Of a stretch of DNA of 64,000 nucleotides, positions 32,420 to 42,528 are shown piece by piece (the stretch's first letter is position 1; every line of letters starts with the position of its first letter). The DNA comes from Nocardioides marmoribigeumensis. Its GTDB lineage: Bacteria; Actinomycetota; Actinomycetes; Propionibacteriales; Nocardioidaceae. The stretch covers positions 3,534,001 through 3,598,000 of the forward strand of contig NZ_JAVDYG010000001.1 of assembly GCF_031458325.1 (NCBI RefSeq), in the 5' to 3' direction. The notes under the pieces were generated by a model. It saw nothing but the letters and a program-made list of their open reading frames with translations, was not told where the DNA came from and did no database searches. Made by a program: the position numbers and the translations under genes.

Positions 32420-33279
32420 ACGGGGCTCCGCTCGCCCTCGCTGCCCACCAGCACGTGGTCGCCGTCGCGTCCGAACGCCACCGACTCGCCCTGGGCCAGT
32501 GGTGGCTTGGGTCGTCGCACCGGGGAGGTGCCGCCGAGGTGGCGGTAGAACCACGCGTCGGCGTAGTCGACGAGGACGAACCGGCGGCCGTCGGGCGAGA
32601 ACGACGCGCCGGTGACCACGGGGGGCGCCCACGCGACCCGGCGCAGCAGGTTGGTGCGCGTGCGCGAGAGCGTCTCGGGGGCGCGGTAGACCGCTCCGCC
32701 GGCGGAGTCCTTGGTGACGACGAACAGCCGCCCCGTCGTGGGGCGGACCATGAGCGCCTCGGCGTCGTGCCGGCCGTCGGGGTAGCGCAGGTCGAAGCGG
32801 GTCGCGTCGACCGCGCGGCCGGCCAGCGTCCGCGGCTCGACGAAGCGGTAGACCGAGACGTGCCGGCGGGAGTGGCCGTTGTCGCCGATGTCGCCCACCC
32901 AGATCTGGTGCCCCCGGCCGGCGGCGACGTCCTCCCAGTCGACGGCGGTCGCACCCCGCAGCCGCACCACCGCCCGCGTGCGTCCGTCACGGTCGACGGC
33001 GAAGAGACGGGGGAGGTCGCCGCTGTCGTTGTGGGTCCAGACCGTACGGCGGGGGTAGGTGCTCCGGGCCAGCCCCGAGGACTCGACGATGCGGGCGTCG
33101 AGCAGGCGCCGGTCCAGCCGGGCCTGCTGACGGGCCTCCTGACGGGCCTCCTGACGGGCCTCCTGACGGGCTTGGTCACGGGCTTGGTCACGGGCGGGGG
33201 TGACGGCGCCGGCGGTGGGTCCGACCGCGAGGGGCAGCGCGGCGAGGACGGCGACGGCGCCTCGGCGTGGTGCGCGCAC
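32398..33279 (-). CDS. Secreted beta-propeller-like protein of unknown function
   Basis: A 293-residue exported protein. The signal peptide is about residues 1-27 (AVAVLAALPLAVGPTAGA). It is followed by a tandem DQAR/QEAR repeat (12-bp units, plus-strand GGGCCTCCTGAC around 33120-33190). Propeller-like strands follow: TVWTHNDSGDLPRLFAVDRDG, QIWVGDIGDNGHSRRHVSVY, GASFSPDGRRFVLVDYADAW. Homologues are annotated only as WD40- or SdiA-regulated-like secreted proteins, and I cannot give a function. GTG 33279 follows GAAAGG. It is convergent with the second Wzz gene. Confidence 0.75.
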   Translation of the reverse strand: MRAPRRGAVAVLAALPLAVGPTAGAVTPARDQARDQARQEARQEARQEARQQARLDRRLLDARIVESSGLARSTYPRRTVWTHNDSGDLPRLFAVDRDGRTRAVVRLRGATAVDWEDVAAGRGHQIWVGDIGDNGHSRRHVSVYRFVEPRTLAGRAVDATRFDLRYPDGRHDAEALMVRPTTGRLFVVTKDSAGGAVYRAPETLSRTRTNLLRRVAWAPPVVTGASFSPDGRRFVLVDYADAWFYRHLGGTSPVRRPKPPLAQGESVAFGRDGDHVLVGSEGERSPVYRMSAP

Positions 33280-33317
33280 GACGGGGCCTTTCGGTGGGGG
33301 TGGGGACCCTCCCGAGG

Positions 33318-34307
33318 CTACGCGTCCGGTCCGGCCTCCGGCTCCTCCGGAGGAGGCTCCTCGCCCTCGGCCTCGTCCCGCTCCGCCCACTCCAGCAGCG
33401 GGGCCAGGTCGAAGACCGCCTCGTCGATCCCCTCGTGGAGGTCGCCGAGCTCGGCGAACCGCGCCGGCACCGTCGCGATGGTCAGCTCGCGGGGCTCGAC
33501 GTCGTCGACCTCGTCCCACCGGATCGGCGTCGACACGGTCGCGTCGGCGTTGCCGCGCACGGAGTAGGCCGCGGCGATGGTGTGGTCGCGGGCGTTCTGG
33601 TTGTAGTCGACGAACAGGGCGGCCGGGTCCCGGTCCTTGCGCCACCAGGTGGTCGTCACGTCGTCCGGTGCGCGGCGCTCGACCTCGCGCGCGAACGCGA
33701 GCGCTGCCCGGCGTACGTCGGGGTGGCCGTGGTCGGGCTGCACCCGCACGTAGACGTGCAGGCCGTTGCCCCCGCTGGTCTTGGGCCAGCCCACGGCACC
33801 GAGCTCGTCGAGCACCTCGTGGACCACGTGGGCGACGCGACGAACGCGGTCGAAGTCGCACTCCGGCCCGGGGTCGAGGTCGATGCGCCACTCGTCGGGC
33901 TTCTCCGGGTCGTCGCGGCGGCTGTTCCAGGGGTGGAACTCGACGGTCGACATCTGCACCGCCCAGATGACGGCCCCGAGCTCGGTGACGCAGAGCTCGT
34001 CGGCGGTGCGCTTGAACCGCGGGAAGAACAGCTCGACGGTCTCCACCCACGGCGGAGCGCCCTGCGGGAGCCGCTTCTGGTGGACCTTGGCCCGGGGGTC
34101 CCCGGTCACGCCCTTGGGGAAGCGGTGCAGCATGCACGGCCGCTCGAGCAGCGCGCGCACGATCCCGTCGCCGACCGAGAGGTAGTACTCGACCAGGTCG
34201 AGCTTGGTCCACCCGTGCTCCGGGAAGTACACCCGGTCGGGGTTGGTCACCTTGACCACGCGGTCGTCGACCTCGATCTCGACCGCCTCGCCGTGGGAGC
34301 TCGCCAT
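33318..34307 (-). CDS. LigD-type DNA polymerase/primase domain protein (NHEJ PolDom)
   Basis: A 329-residue stand-alone homologue of the polymerase domain of LigD. Motifs are VTNPDRVYFPEHGWTK at the N-terminus, the catalytic WRIDLDPGP (DxD metal site), KTSGGNGLHVYV and the FVDYNQNARDHTIAAAYSVR segment. It adds (ribo)nucleotides at break ends in Ku-dependent repair; neither Ku nor a ligase gene is visible here. The start ATG 34307 lies 7 nt after a TACGGT -10 element, so the mRNA is probably leaderless. The tail is acidic. Confidence 0.9.
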   Translation of the reverse strand: MASSHGEAVEIEVDDRVVKVTNPDRVYFPEHGWTKLDLVEYYLSVGDGIVRALLERPCMLHRFPKGVTGDPRAKVHQKRLPQGAPPWVETVELFFPRFKRTADELCVTELGAVIWAVQMSTVEFHPWNSRRDDPEKPDEWRIDLDPGPECDFDRVRRVAHVVHEVLDELGAVGWPKTSGGNGLHVYVRVQPDHGHPDVRRAALAFAREVERRAPDDVTTTWWRKDRDPAALFVDYNQNARDHTIAAAYSVRGNADATVSTPIRWDEVDDVEPRELTIATVPARFAELGDLHEGIDEAVFDLAPLLEWAERDEAEGEEPPPEEPEAGPDA

Positions 34308-34314
34308 GCACGCC

Positions 34315-34320
34315 ACCGTA
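34315..34320 (-). promoter_or_regulatory. -10 element of the LigD-polymerase gene (leaderless)
   Basis: On the minus strand TACGGT is followed by 7 nt and then ATG 34307. This fits the leaderless pattern and decides the start against the in-frame ATG 90 nt upstream. Confidence 0.55.
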
Positions 34321-34377
34321 GACTGGGCCCACACCCCCTCCCGCGCGTCGAAGGGGGCTGCTGTGCTGTCAGCAGTG

Positions 34378-34420
34378 GGTGATCGAGCCGGCAGCACGGT
34401 GATCGAGCCGGTCGAGATCA
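34378..34420. repeat. Short palindromic repeat element (two partial units) before mfd
   Basis: GGTGATCGAGCCGGCAGCAC is followed directly by a second unit with core GATCGAGCCGGTCGAGATC. The latter is a near-palindrome of the family also found at 35539, 43649, 50701 and 53875. It ends in front of the GAGGAG that serves as the mfd ribosome site. Confidence 0.7.
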
Positions 34421-34435
34421 GAGGAGCGACGTCGC

Positions 34436-37400
34436 ATGGGCCTGTCAGGACTGGCCGAGTGGGTGCTCAGCGAGCCGGTGCTCGCGGGGGCGCTGGAGCA
34501 CGCCGCGAGCACCCGCACGCTCGACCTGACCGGGCCCGCGGCGCTGCGGCCCTTCGTGGCCAAGGGGCTGGTCGACGCGGGCCGCACGGTCCTGGCCGTC
34601 GCCGCCACGACCCGTGAGGCGGAGGACCTCGTCGAGGGGCTCGGCAGCCTGGTCGACCCGCACCGCGTCGCCATGTACCCCTCCTGGGAGACGCTGCCGC
34701 ACGAGCGGCTGTCCCCGCGCAACGACACCGTCGGCCGTCGCCTCGCGGTGCTGCGCCGCCTCGCCCACCCCGGAGACGACCCGACCACCGGACCCCTCTC
34801 GGTCGTCGTCGCCCCCGTCCGCTCGTTGCTCCAGCCGCAGGTCAAGGGGCTGGCGGACCTCCGGCCCGTCGAGCTCGTCGCGGGTGGCCGGGCCGACCTC
34901 GACGACGTCGTCGCCCGGCTCGCCGCCGCGGCGTACACCCGGGTCGACCTGGTCGAGCGGCGCGGCGAGTTCGCCGTCCGCGGCGGCATCGTCGACGTCT
35001 TCCCGCCCACGGAGGAGCACCCGCTGCGCGTGGAGTTCTGGGGCGACGACGTGGAGGAGATCCGCACCTTCGCCGTCGCCGACCAGCGCACGCTGGACAA
35101 GGTCGAGCGGCTCTGGGCGCCACCGTGCCGCGAGCTGCTCCTGACCGACGAGGTGCGCGAGCGCGCGCGGCGGCTGGGGGAGCAGCACCCGGTGCTGCGC
35201 GAGATCACCGACAAGATCGCCGAGGGCATCGCGGTGGAGGGCATGGAGTCCCTCGCCCCGGTGCTGGTCGACGAGATGGAGCTGCTCGTCGACCTGATGC
35301 CGGAGGACACCCACGTCCTCGTCATGGACCCCGAGCGGGTCCGCAGCCGCGCCCACGACCTGGTCGCGACCAGCGAGGAATTCCTGGCCGCGTCGTGGGC
35401 GACCGCGGCCACGGGCGGCCAGGCGCCGATCGACCTCGGCGCCGCGTCCTACCGCAGCATCGGCGACGTCCGCGGGCACACGCTCGAGTCGGGGCGCGCC
35501 TGGTGGAGCCTCAGCCCGTTCGGCCTCGACACCGACCCGGTGGTCGAGCCTGTCGAGACCACGGACGTGATCTCGACGAGCTCGATCACCAGGGGGGGCG
35601 TCGAGAGCCGCAGCATCGGGTTCCGGCCCGGCACCGTCTACCACGGCGAGGTCGACCGGGCGGTCGCCGACATCCGCGCCTGGCTCGCCTCCGGCGGGCG
35701 CGTGGTCACCGTCTACGAGGGTCACGGGCCCGCCCAGCGCATGGTCGAGCTGCTGGGCGACGCCGACGTGCCGGCGCGCTTCGACGAGCACGTGGACTCC
35801 ACCGCCGACGTCCCCGGCGGAGTCGCGGTCGTGACCTGTGGCAACCTCGCCCACGGCCTGGTCGACGAGACCCGGCGGCTGGCGCTGGTCACCGGGGACG
35901 ACATCGTCGGGCAGCGGTCCTCCACCAAGGACATGCGCAAGATGCCCGCGCGCCGCAAGAAGCAGATCGACCCGCTGGAGCTCAAGTCCGGCGACTACGT
36001 CGTCCACGAGCAGCACGGCGTCGGCCGCTACGTCGAGATGAAGCAGCGGGTCGTGCAGGGCGCCACCCGCGAGTACCTCGTCCTGGAGTACGGCGCCTCC
36101 AAGCGCGGCGCCGCTCCCGACAAGCTCTACGTCCCCACCGACCAGCTCGACCAGGTCACGAGGTACGTCGGCGGCGACATGCCGAGCCTGGACCGTCTCG
36201 GGGGCGGGGACTGGGCCAAGCGCAAGGGCCGCGCCAGGAAGGCGGTCAGGCAGATCGCCGCCGAGCTGATCAAGCTCTACGCCGCCCGGCAGGCCACGCG
36301 TGGCCACAAGTACGGTCCCGACTCCCCGTGGCAGCGCGAGCTCGAGGACGCGTTCCCGTTCACCGAGACCCCCGACCAGCTGAGCACCGTCGAGGAGGTC
36401 AAGCGCGACATGGAGCGCGAGGTCCCGATGGACCGGCTGGTGTGCGGCGACGTGGGCTACGGCAAGACCGAGATCGCGGTGCGCGCGGCGTTCAAGGCGG
36501 TGACCGAGGGCAAGCAGGTCGCCGTCCTGGTGCCCACCACCCTGCTCGTGCAGCAGCACTTCTCGACGTTCGCCGAGCGCATGACCGGGTTCCCGGTCAA
36601 CCTCAGGGGCCTGAGCCGCTTCCAGACCGACAAGGAGGCCAAGGAGGTCCTCGAGGGGATCAAGGACGGCAGCGTGGACATCGTGATCGGCACCCACCGC
36701 CTGCTCAATCCCGACATCGCCTTCAAGGACCTCGGGCTGGTCATCGTCGACGAGGAGCAGCGCTTCGGCGTGGAGCACAAGGAGAAGCTGCTCCAGCTGC
36801 GCACCTCGGTCGACGTCCTGGCGATGTCCGCGACCCCGATCCCTCGCACCCTGGAGATGGCGGTGACGGGCATCCGCGAGATGTCGACGATCACGACGCC
36901 GCCGGAGGAGCGGCACCCGGTGCTGACCTACGTCGGCGCCTACGAGGACCGCCAGATCGTCGCCGCGATCCGACGCGAGCTGCTGCGGGAGGGCCAGGTC
37001 TTCTACATCCACAACCGGGTGCAGTCGATCGAGAAGGCCGCCGCGCGCATCCGCGAGCTCGTGCCCGAGGCGCGGGTCACCACCGCGCACGGCCAGATGG
37101 GGGAGCACGCCCTCGAGCAGGTGATGGTCGACTTCTGGGAGAAGCGCTACGACGTGCTGGTGTGCACCACGATCGTCGAGTCGGGCCTCGACGTCTCCAA
37201 CGCCAACACGATGGTCATCGAGCGGGCCGACACCCTGGGCCTGAGCCAGCTGCACCAGCTGCGCGGGCGGGTCGGCCGCAGCCGCGAGCGGGCCTACGCC
37301 TACTTCCTCTACCCGCCGGACAAGCCGCTGACCGAGACCGCTCACGAGCGGCTCGCGACGATCGCCCAGCACTCCGACCTCGGTGGGGGCATGGCGATCG

Positions 37401-38032
37401 CGATGAAGGACCTCGAGATCCGCGGTGCGGGCAACCTGCTGGGCGGTGAGCAGAGCGGCCACATCGCCGACGTCGGGTTCGACCTCTACGTCCGGCTCGT
37501 CGGCGAGGCGGTCAACGAGTTCAAGGGCGACGGCACCCCGGAGCCGGCCGAGATGCGCATCGAGCTGCCGGTCGACGCGCACCTGCCGCACGACTACGTG
37601 CCGAGCGAGCGGCTGCGGCTCGAGATGTACAAGCGGCTGGCCGAGGTGCGCACCGACGACGACGTGGACCTGCTGCTCGAGGAGATGCGCGACCGCTACG
37701 GCGACCCGCCGTCCGCGGTCGCGAGCCTGCTCGACGTGGCGCGCTTCCGCGCCCGCTGCCGCCAGGCCGGGCTGACCGAGGTCACCGTGCAGGGCACCAA
37801 CGTGCGCTTCGCCCCGGTGGAGCTGCCCGAGTCGGCGCGCCTGCGGCTGCAGCGGCTCTACCCGCGCAGCCTGGTCAAGGAGGCCGCCCGTACGATCTTG
37901 GTGCCCCGGCCCAGGACCAAGCCGGTCGCGGGCGAGCCGATCCGTGACGCCGAGCTCCTGGCCTGGTGCCGCGAGGTGGTCGACTCGGTGATCGACCGGG
38001 CGCCCGTGGCCGCCGCCACGCCGCGCACCTGA
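34436..38032 (+). CDS. mfd: Transcription-repair coupling factor
   Basis: A 1198-residue Mfd. The UvrB-like N-terminal part is followed by the RNA polymerase interaction domain (SGDYVVHEQHGVGRYVEM). The RecG-like translocase has Walker A GDVGYGKTE (near residue 673), DEEQRFG and the motif VSNANTMVIERAD ... QLHQLRGRVGRSRERAYAY. The C-terminal UvrA-binding/D7 domain follows. It removes stalled RNA polymerase and recruits UvrA. Residues about 368-385 (PVVEPVETTDVISTSSI) are encoded by an inserted palindromic repeat, kept in frame. GAGGAG precedes ATG 34436. mazG and eno follow in the usual actinobacterial order. Confidence 0.96.
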   Translation: MGLSGLAEWVLSEPVLAGALEHAASTRTLDLTGPAALRPFVAKGLVDAGRTVLAVAATTREAEDLVEGLGSLVDPHRVAMYPSWETLPHERLSPRNDTVGRRLAVLRRLAHPGDDPTTGPLSVVVAPVRSLLQPQVKGLADLRPVELVAGGRADLDDVVARLAAAAYTRVDLVERRGEFAVRGGIVDVFPPTEEHPLRVEFWGDDVEEIRTFAVADQRTLDKVERLWAPPCRELLLTDEVRERARRLGEQHPVLREITDKIAEGIAVEGMESLAPVLVDEMELLVDLMPEDTHVLVMDPERVRSRAHDLVATSEEFLAASWATAATGGQAPIDLGAASYRSIGDVRGHTLESGRAWWSLSPFGLDTDPVVEPVETTDVISTSSITRGGVESRSIGFRPGTVYHGEVDRAVADIRAWLASGGRVVTVYEGHGPAQRMVELLGDADVPARFDEHVDSTADVPGGVAVVTCGNLAHGLVDETRRLALVTGDDIVGQRSSTKDMRKMPARRKKQIDPLELKSGDYVVHEQHGVGRYVEMKQRVVQGATREYLVLEYGASKRGAAPDKLYVPTDQLDQVTRYVGGDMPSLDRLGGGDWAKRKGRARKAVRQIAAELIKLYAARQATRGHKYGPDSPWQRELEDAFPFTETPDQLSTVEEVKRDMEREVPMDRLVCGDVGYGKTEIAVRAAFKAVTEGKQVAVLVPTTLLVQQHFSTFAERMTGFPVNLRGLSRFQTDKEAKEVLEGIKDGSVDIVIGTHRLLNPDIAFKDLGLVIVDEEQRFGVEHKEKLLQLRTSVDVLAMSATPIPRTLEMAVTGIREMSTITTPPEERHPVLTYVGAYEDRQIVAAIRRELLREGQVFYIHNRVQSIEKAAARIRELVPEARVTTAHGQMGEHALEQVMVDFWEKRYDVLVCTTIVESGLDVSNANTMVIERADTLGLSQLHQLRGRVGRSRERAYAYFLYPPDKPLTETAHERLATIAQHSDLGGGMAIAMKDLEIRGAGNLLGGEQSGHIADVGFDLYVRLVGEAVNEFKGDGTPEPAEMRIELPVDAHLPHDYVPSERLRLEMYKRLAEVRTDDDVDLLLEEMRDRYGDPPSAVASLLDVARFRARCRQAGLTEVTVQGTNVRFAPVELPESARLRLQRLYPRSLVKEAARTILVPRPRTKPVAGEPIRDAELLAWCREVVDSVIDRAPVAAATPRT
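35539..35590. repeat. Inverted pair of palindromic repeats inside mfd
   Basis: Unit 1 (35539-35562, core GGTCGAGCCTGTCGAGAC) and unit 2 (35567-35590, core GATCTCGACGAGCTCGATC) lie in opposite orientation, 4 bp apart. The pair is translated without disturbing the frame. The structure resembles a REP/BIME-like element and could fold into a hairpin in the mRNA. Confidence 0.8.
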
Positions 38033-38079
38033 GGCCCCGCATGCTTGCCCTGCCGCCGCAGACGAAGGAGAGTGCCCCC

Positions 38080-38781
38080 GTGCTGTCATTGGTCGAGTCA
38101 TCCCGCCGCCGCCTCGCGGTCGTCGCCGTGCTCGTGCTCCCCCTGTCCCTGTCGGCCTGCGGCAACGGGGTGGGCCCCGGTGACGCGGCCGAGGTCGACG
38201 GCCACGCGATCAGCGTCCAGCAGGTCGACGACCTGGCGCGCGTGATCTGCGCGACCCAGGGCGGCCAGCAGGGCCAGGGCGGCAAGACCCCGACGGCGTC
38301 GGTCCGTGCGATCGCGCTCAACGTGCTGATCGGCATCGAGGTGGGCGCCGGCATCGGCGACCTGGGCTCGGTCGACCAGCAGCAGGTCTCGCAGAGCGTG
38401 CAGTCCGCCGCCCAGGCGCGGGCGATGGTCGACGAGGCCGACCGTGAGCTGTTCGACCGCGTGGTCAAGGACTCGACCCGGTCCCAGCTGGTCCTCGACG
38501 CCGAGGCCGCCAAGCGGCTGCAGGCCTCGGGCGGCGACCCCACCGACCAGAACGCCCTGCAGGCCGAGGTCGCCAAGGTCCAGGCCGACTACGTCAAGGG
38601 AGCCGACGTCAAGGTCGCGCCCCGCTTCGGTCGGATGCAGGACGGTCAGCTCGTCGCCGGGGACGGCTCGTTGTCGGTGCCGGTGTCCAAGGGTGCGCTG
38701 GCCTTCAAGGGCGGCTCCTCCGACGACCCGTTCGGCACCGCCAGCACCGCGGACTTCCCTGCCTCCCAGCGCTGCAGCTGA
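38080..38781 (+). CDS. Putative lipoprotein, SurA N-terminal-like
   Basis: A 233-residue protein. The signal sequence ends in lipobox LSAC (RRLAVVAVLVLPLSLSACG), so it is probably lipid-anchored outside the membrane. The body begins AAEVDGHAISVQQVDDLARV, the pattern of SurA/PrsA-type chaperone N-terminal domains, but no PPIase domain is present. GTG 38080 is chosen for GAAGGAG 9 nt upstream; an in-frame ATG at 38041 would place 13 extra residues before the signal peptide. The position between mfd and mazG is conserved in Nocardioides-like genomes as far as I know. Confidence 0.78.
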   Translation: MLSLVESSRRRLAVVAVLVLPLSLSACGNGVGPGDAAEVDGHAISVQQVDDLARVICATQGGQQGQGGKTPTASVRAIALNVLIGIEVGAGIGDLGSVDQQQVSQSVQSAAQARAMVDEADRELFDRVVKDSTRSQLVLDAEAAKRLQASGGDPTDQNALQAEVAKVQADYVKGADVKVAPRFGRMQDGQLVAGDGSLSVPVSKGALAFKGGSSDDPFGTASTADFPASQRCS

Positions 38782-38785
38782 CCCG

Positions 38786-39412
38786 GTGGGGTCCGAGGCG
38801 GCGGGGACCGAGCCGGCCCTGCTGCGCCTGGTCGAGGTGATGGACCGGCTGCGTCGCGAGTGCCCGTGGGACCGCGAGCAGACCCACACCTCGCTCACGC
38901 GCTACCTCCTCGAGGAGACGCACGAGGTGCTCGAGGCGATCGACACCGGCGACCTCGACCACCTGCGCGAGGAGCTCGGCGACCTGCTGATGCAGGTCTA
39001 CTTCCACGCCCGCATCGCTCAGGAGACGCCGCGCGACCAGGGCGGCTTCGACCTCGAGGACGTCGCGGCCGGCATCGCCGACAAGCTCGTGCGCCGCCAC
39101 CCCCACGTCTTCGCGGGGGTGGAGGTCGCCGACGCCGACGAGGTCGAGCGCAACTGGGAGGCGATCAAGGCCCAGGAGAAGCAGCGCTCCGGCCCGACCG
39201 AGGGCATCCCGGCCTCGCTGCCCGCGCTGGCCTACGCCGACAAGGTGCTCGGACGGCTCCACCGGCAGGGCGCCGACGTGACGCTCCCCGAGGACGCGGG
39301 GATCGGCGCTCGCCTGCTCGCCCTGGTCGCCGAGGCCCGGTCGCAGGGGCTGGACCCTGAGACGGAGCTGAGAGTCGCGGTGCGTCACCTCGTGGAGGCC
39401 TTCCCGGGGTGA
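38786..39412 (+). CDS. mazG: Nucleoside triphosphate pyrophosphohydrolase
   Basis: A 208-residue MazG. It contains LRRECPWDREQTHTSLTRYLLEETHEVLEAI, with the EExxE-type metal motif, and ELGDLLMQVYFHARIA with the second metal site (ExxD). It hydrolyses (d)NTPs to NMP and PPi, cleaning damaged nucleotides. GTG 38786 starts 4 bp after the lipoprotein stop; the longer frame from 38444 is a shadow. Its stop overlaps the next gene's GTG. Confidence 0.93.
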   Translation: MGSEAAGTEPALLRLVEVMDRLRRECPWDREQTHTSLTRYLLEETHEVLEAIDTGDLDHLREELGDLLMQVYFHARIAQETPRDQGGFDLEDVAAGIADKLVRRHPHVFAGVEVADADEVERNWEAIKAQEKQRSGPTEGIPASLPALAYADKVLGRLHRQGADVTLPEDAGIGARLLALVAEARSQGLDPETELRVAVRHLVEAFPG

Positions 39413-41085
39413 GGATGGGCCCCATGCTCGGGACCCACTCCTCCTGGCGGCTGCTCGCCGCGCTCCTCCCCGGCCTGGCCCTCCTCCTCGGGGCCCTCAC
39501 GGTGCCGGCGGAGGCGGCCACCGGGCCGACGCTCGCGCTGACCGGGCCCGCGACCGCGAAGCGCGGCTCCACCGTCTCGCTGCGCGCGACGCTCACCAGC
39601 GCGTCGGGTGCGCCGCTGGAAGGCCAGCCGGTCCGGCTCGAGACGGCCGACGGCACCACGGTCGCCACCGCGGACACCGTCGCCGACGGCACCGTGGTCC
39701 TGCGGGCGACCCTGGCCGCGACCACGGCCTTCCACGCCGTCCGGGACGCGGTCGGCGACGGGTCGGGCGACGGGGCCGCCGCCACCTCGAGCGAGGTCAC
39801 CGTGCGCGCCTTCGACGCCCGGACGACGCTCGGCCTCACCGGACCGGCCTCCGGCTACGTCGACACCTTCCGCACCCTGACCACCACGCTCACCCGGCAG
39901 GACACCTCGGCCGGGGTCGCCGACGAGCAGGTCCGCCTCGAGCGACGGGTCGACGGGGTGTGGCGCCTCGCGCAGTCGGCGACGACGACCGCGGACGGCA
40001 CGGCGACGTACTCCGTCAAGGTGCTGCCCGGCGACAACACCTTCCGCACCGTCTACCCCGGCCGCTCCGACCGCCCCGACGGCACCGACAACCTGCTCGG
40101 CGCGCGGAGTGCGGAGGTGACGCTGAGCGCCCTCAAGCGGGCGACCACGCTGAGCCTGACCGGACCGGGGCGCATCGTCGACGAGACGTCGGTGCTGCTG
40201 CGGCTGACCTGGAAGGCCGGCAACGGCACCGCCGTCCCGGGCCGGGTCGTGGTCCTCCGTCGCCTCGTCGGAGGGGACTGGGCACGGTACGACTCGGTCG
40301 CGCTCGGCTCCGACGGTGCGGCGAGCCTGCGCGTGCGACCACGGGTCGACAGCCGGTGGAGGGCGGTCGGGTCGGAGGGTCGCTGGTGGAAGGCCGACAC
40401 CTCGGAGGTCCACGTGCTCGACAACGTGCCGCCGGGGTCGCCGGTGGTCTACCCGGCCGCCGCGCCGCGCCCGGCGATCCGCATCGCGCCCAACGCGCGC
40501 GCCACGGGGGCCGGCGCCAACCCGACGGTCGGCCGCCTCCCCGACGCGATGTGGCGCACGATGGTGGGCCGCACCTGGCACTCCGGCTGCCCGGTCGGTC
40601 GCAGCCAGCTGCGGGTCGTGCGCGTCAACTACTGGGGGTACGACGGCTACCGCTACCGCGGCGAGATCGTGCTGCGCGACTCCGTCGCCGACCGGGGCGC
40701 GACGATGTTCGCCTCGATGTACCGCCAGCGGCTGCCCATCTTCCGCATGTTCCGCGTCGACCGCTTCGGCTGGAGCTCGACGCTGCACGGCGGCAACGAC
40801 TACAGGTCGATGCGGGCGGGCAACACCTCGGGCTTCAACTGCCGTGGCGTGACCGGCAACCCCAGCGTCACCTCGCCGCACTCCTACGGCCGCTCGATCG
40901 ACCTCAACACCTGGGAGAACCCCTACCGCTCCCAGCAGGGGCTCGTCCCCAACTCCTGGTGGCAGTACCACTCCCACCCGCGCATCGCCTGGCGCTCCCG
41001 CTCGCACCCGGTGGTGCGCACGATGGCCGCCCACGGCTTCCGGTGGACCTACGGCCTGGGAGACACCCAGCACTTCGACGGCTGA
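39409..41085 (+). CDS. Secreted Ig-like repeat protein with C-terminal M15-type peptidase domain
   Basis: A 558-residue exported protein. The signal peptide is about residues 1-37 (ending VPAEAA). About 40-350 hold three Ig-like beta-sandwich repeats, each opening with the pattern TLALTGPATAKRGSTVSL / TLGLTGPASGYVDTFRTL / TLSLTGPGRIVDETSVLL. The C-terminal about 180 residues form a D-Ala-D-Ala carboxypeptidase/endolysin-like (M15) domain. Zn and catalytic residues are visible in SPHSYGRSIDLNTWENPY and the terminal QHFDG. It likely trims peptidoglycan. It starts at GTG 39409 overlapping mazG; ATG 39415 or 39424 are alternatives. Confidence 0.82.
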   Translation: MRMGPMLGTHSSWRLLAALLPGLALLLGALTVPAEAATGPTLALTGPATAKRGSTVSLRATLTSASGAPLEGQPVRLETADGTTVATADTVADGTVVLRATLAATTAFHAVRDAVGDGSGDGAAATSSEVTVRAFDARTTLGLTGPASGYVDTFRTLTTTLTRQDTSAGVADEQVRLERRVDGVWRLAQSATTTADGTATYSVKVLPGDNTFRTVYPGRSDRPDGTDNLLGARSAEVTLSALKRATTLSLTGPGRIVDETSVLLRLTWKAGNGTAVPGRVVVLRRLVGGDWARYDSVALGSDGAASLRVRPRVDSRWRAVGSEGRWWKADTSEVHVLDNVPPGSPVVYPAAAPRPAIRIAPNARATGAGANPTVGRLPDAMWRTMVGRTWHSGCPVGRSQLRVVRVNYWGYDGYRYRGEIVLRDSVADRGATMFASMYRQRLPIFRMFRVDRFGWSSTLHGGNDYRSMRAGNTSGFNCRGVTGNPSVTSPHSYGRSIDLNTWENPYRSQQGLVPNSWWQYHSHPRIAWRSRSHPVVRTMAAHGFRWTYGLGDTQHFDG

Positions 41086-41173
41086 GCGGCTCGCGGTGGT
41101 CGAGCCCGCCCGCTGACCACGACCGTCGCGGTCCGGGGGCGGGTCGCCGCCGGGCGAGCGGCCCCGCGCGGTC

Positions 41174-41179
41174 TAGGCT
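41174..41179 (+). promoter_or_regulatory. -10 element of the eno promoter
   Basis: TAGGCT lies 58 bp before the eno start, in the 152-bp gap after the peptidase gene. It gives a short leader with GTAGGAG as ribosome site. A degenerate copy of the palindromic repeat (GGTGGTCGAGCCC) lies at about 41096. Confidence 0.55.
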
Positions 41180-41225
41180 GAGGCGGACGACGAAGGTCAG
41201 CAGGAGACCGGCAGCGAGCACGTAG

Positions 41226-42518
<1,293 letters not shown>

Positions 42519-42528
42519 CGGCACTCCC

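Noticed and set aside
33120-33190. 12-bp tandem repeats GGGCCTCCTGAC
   Set aside because: They encode the QEAR/DQAR repeat behind the signal peptide of the secreted propeller protein; not an independent element.
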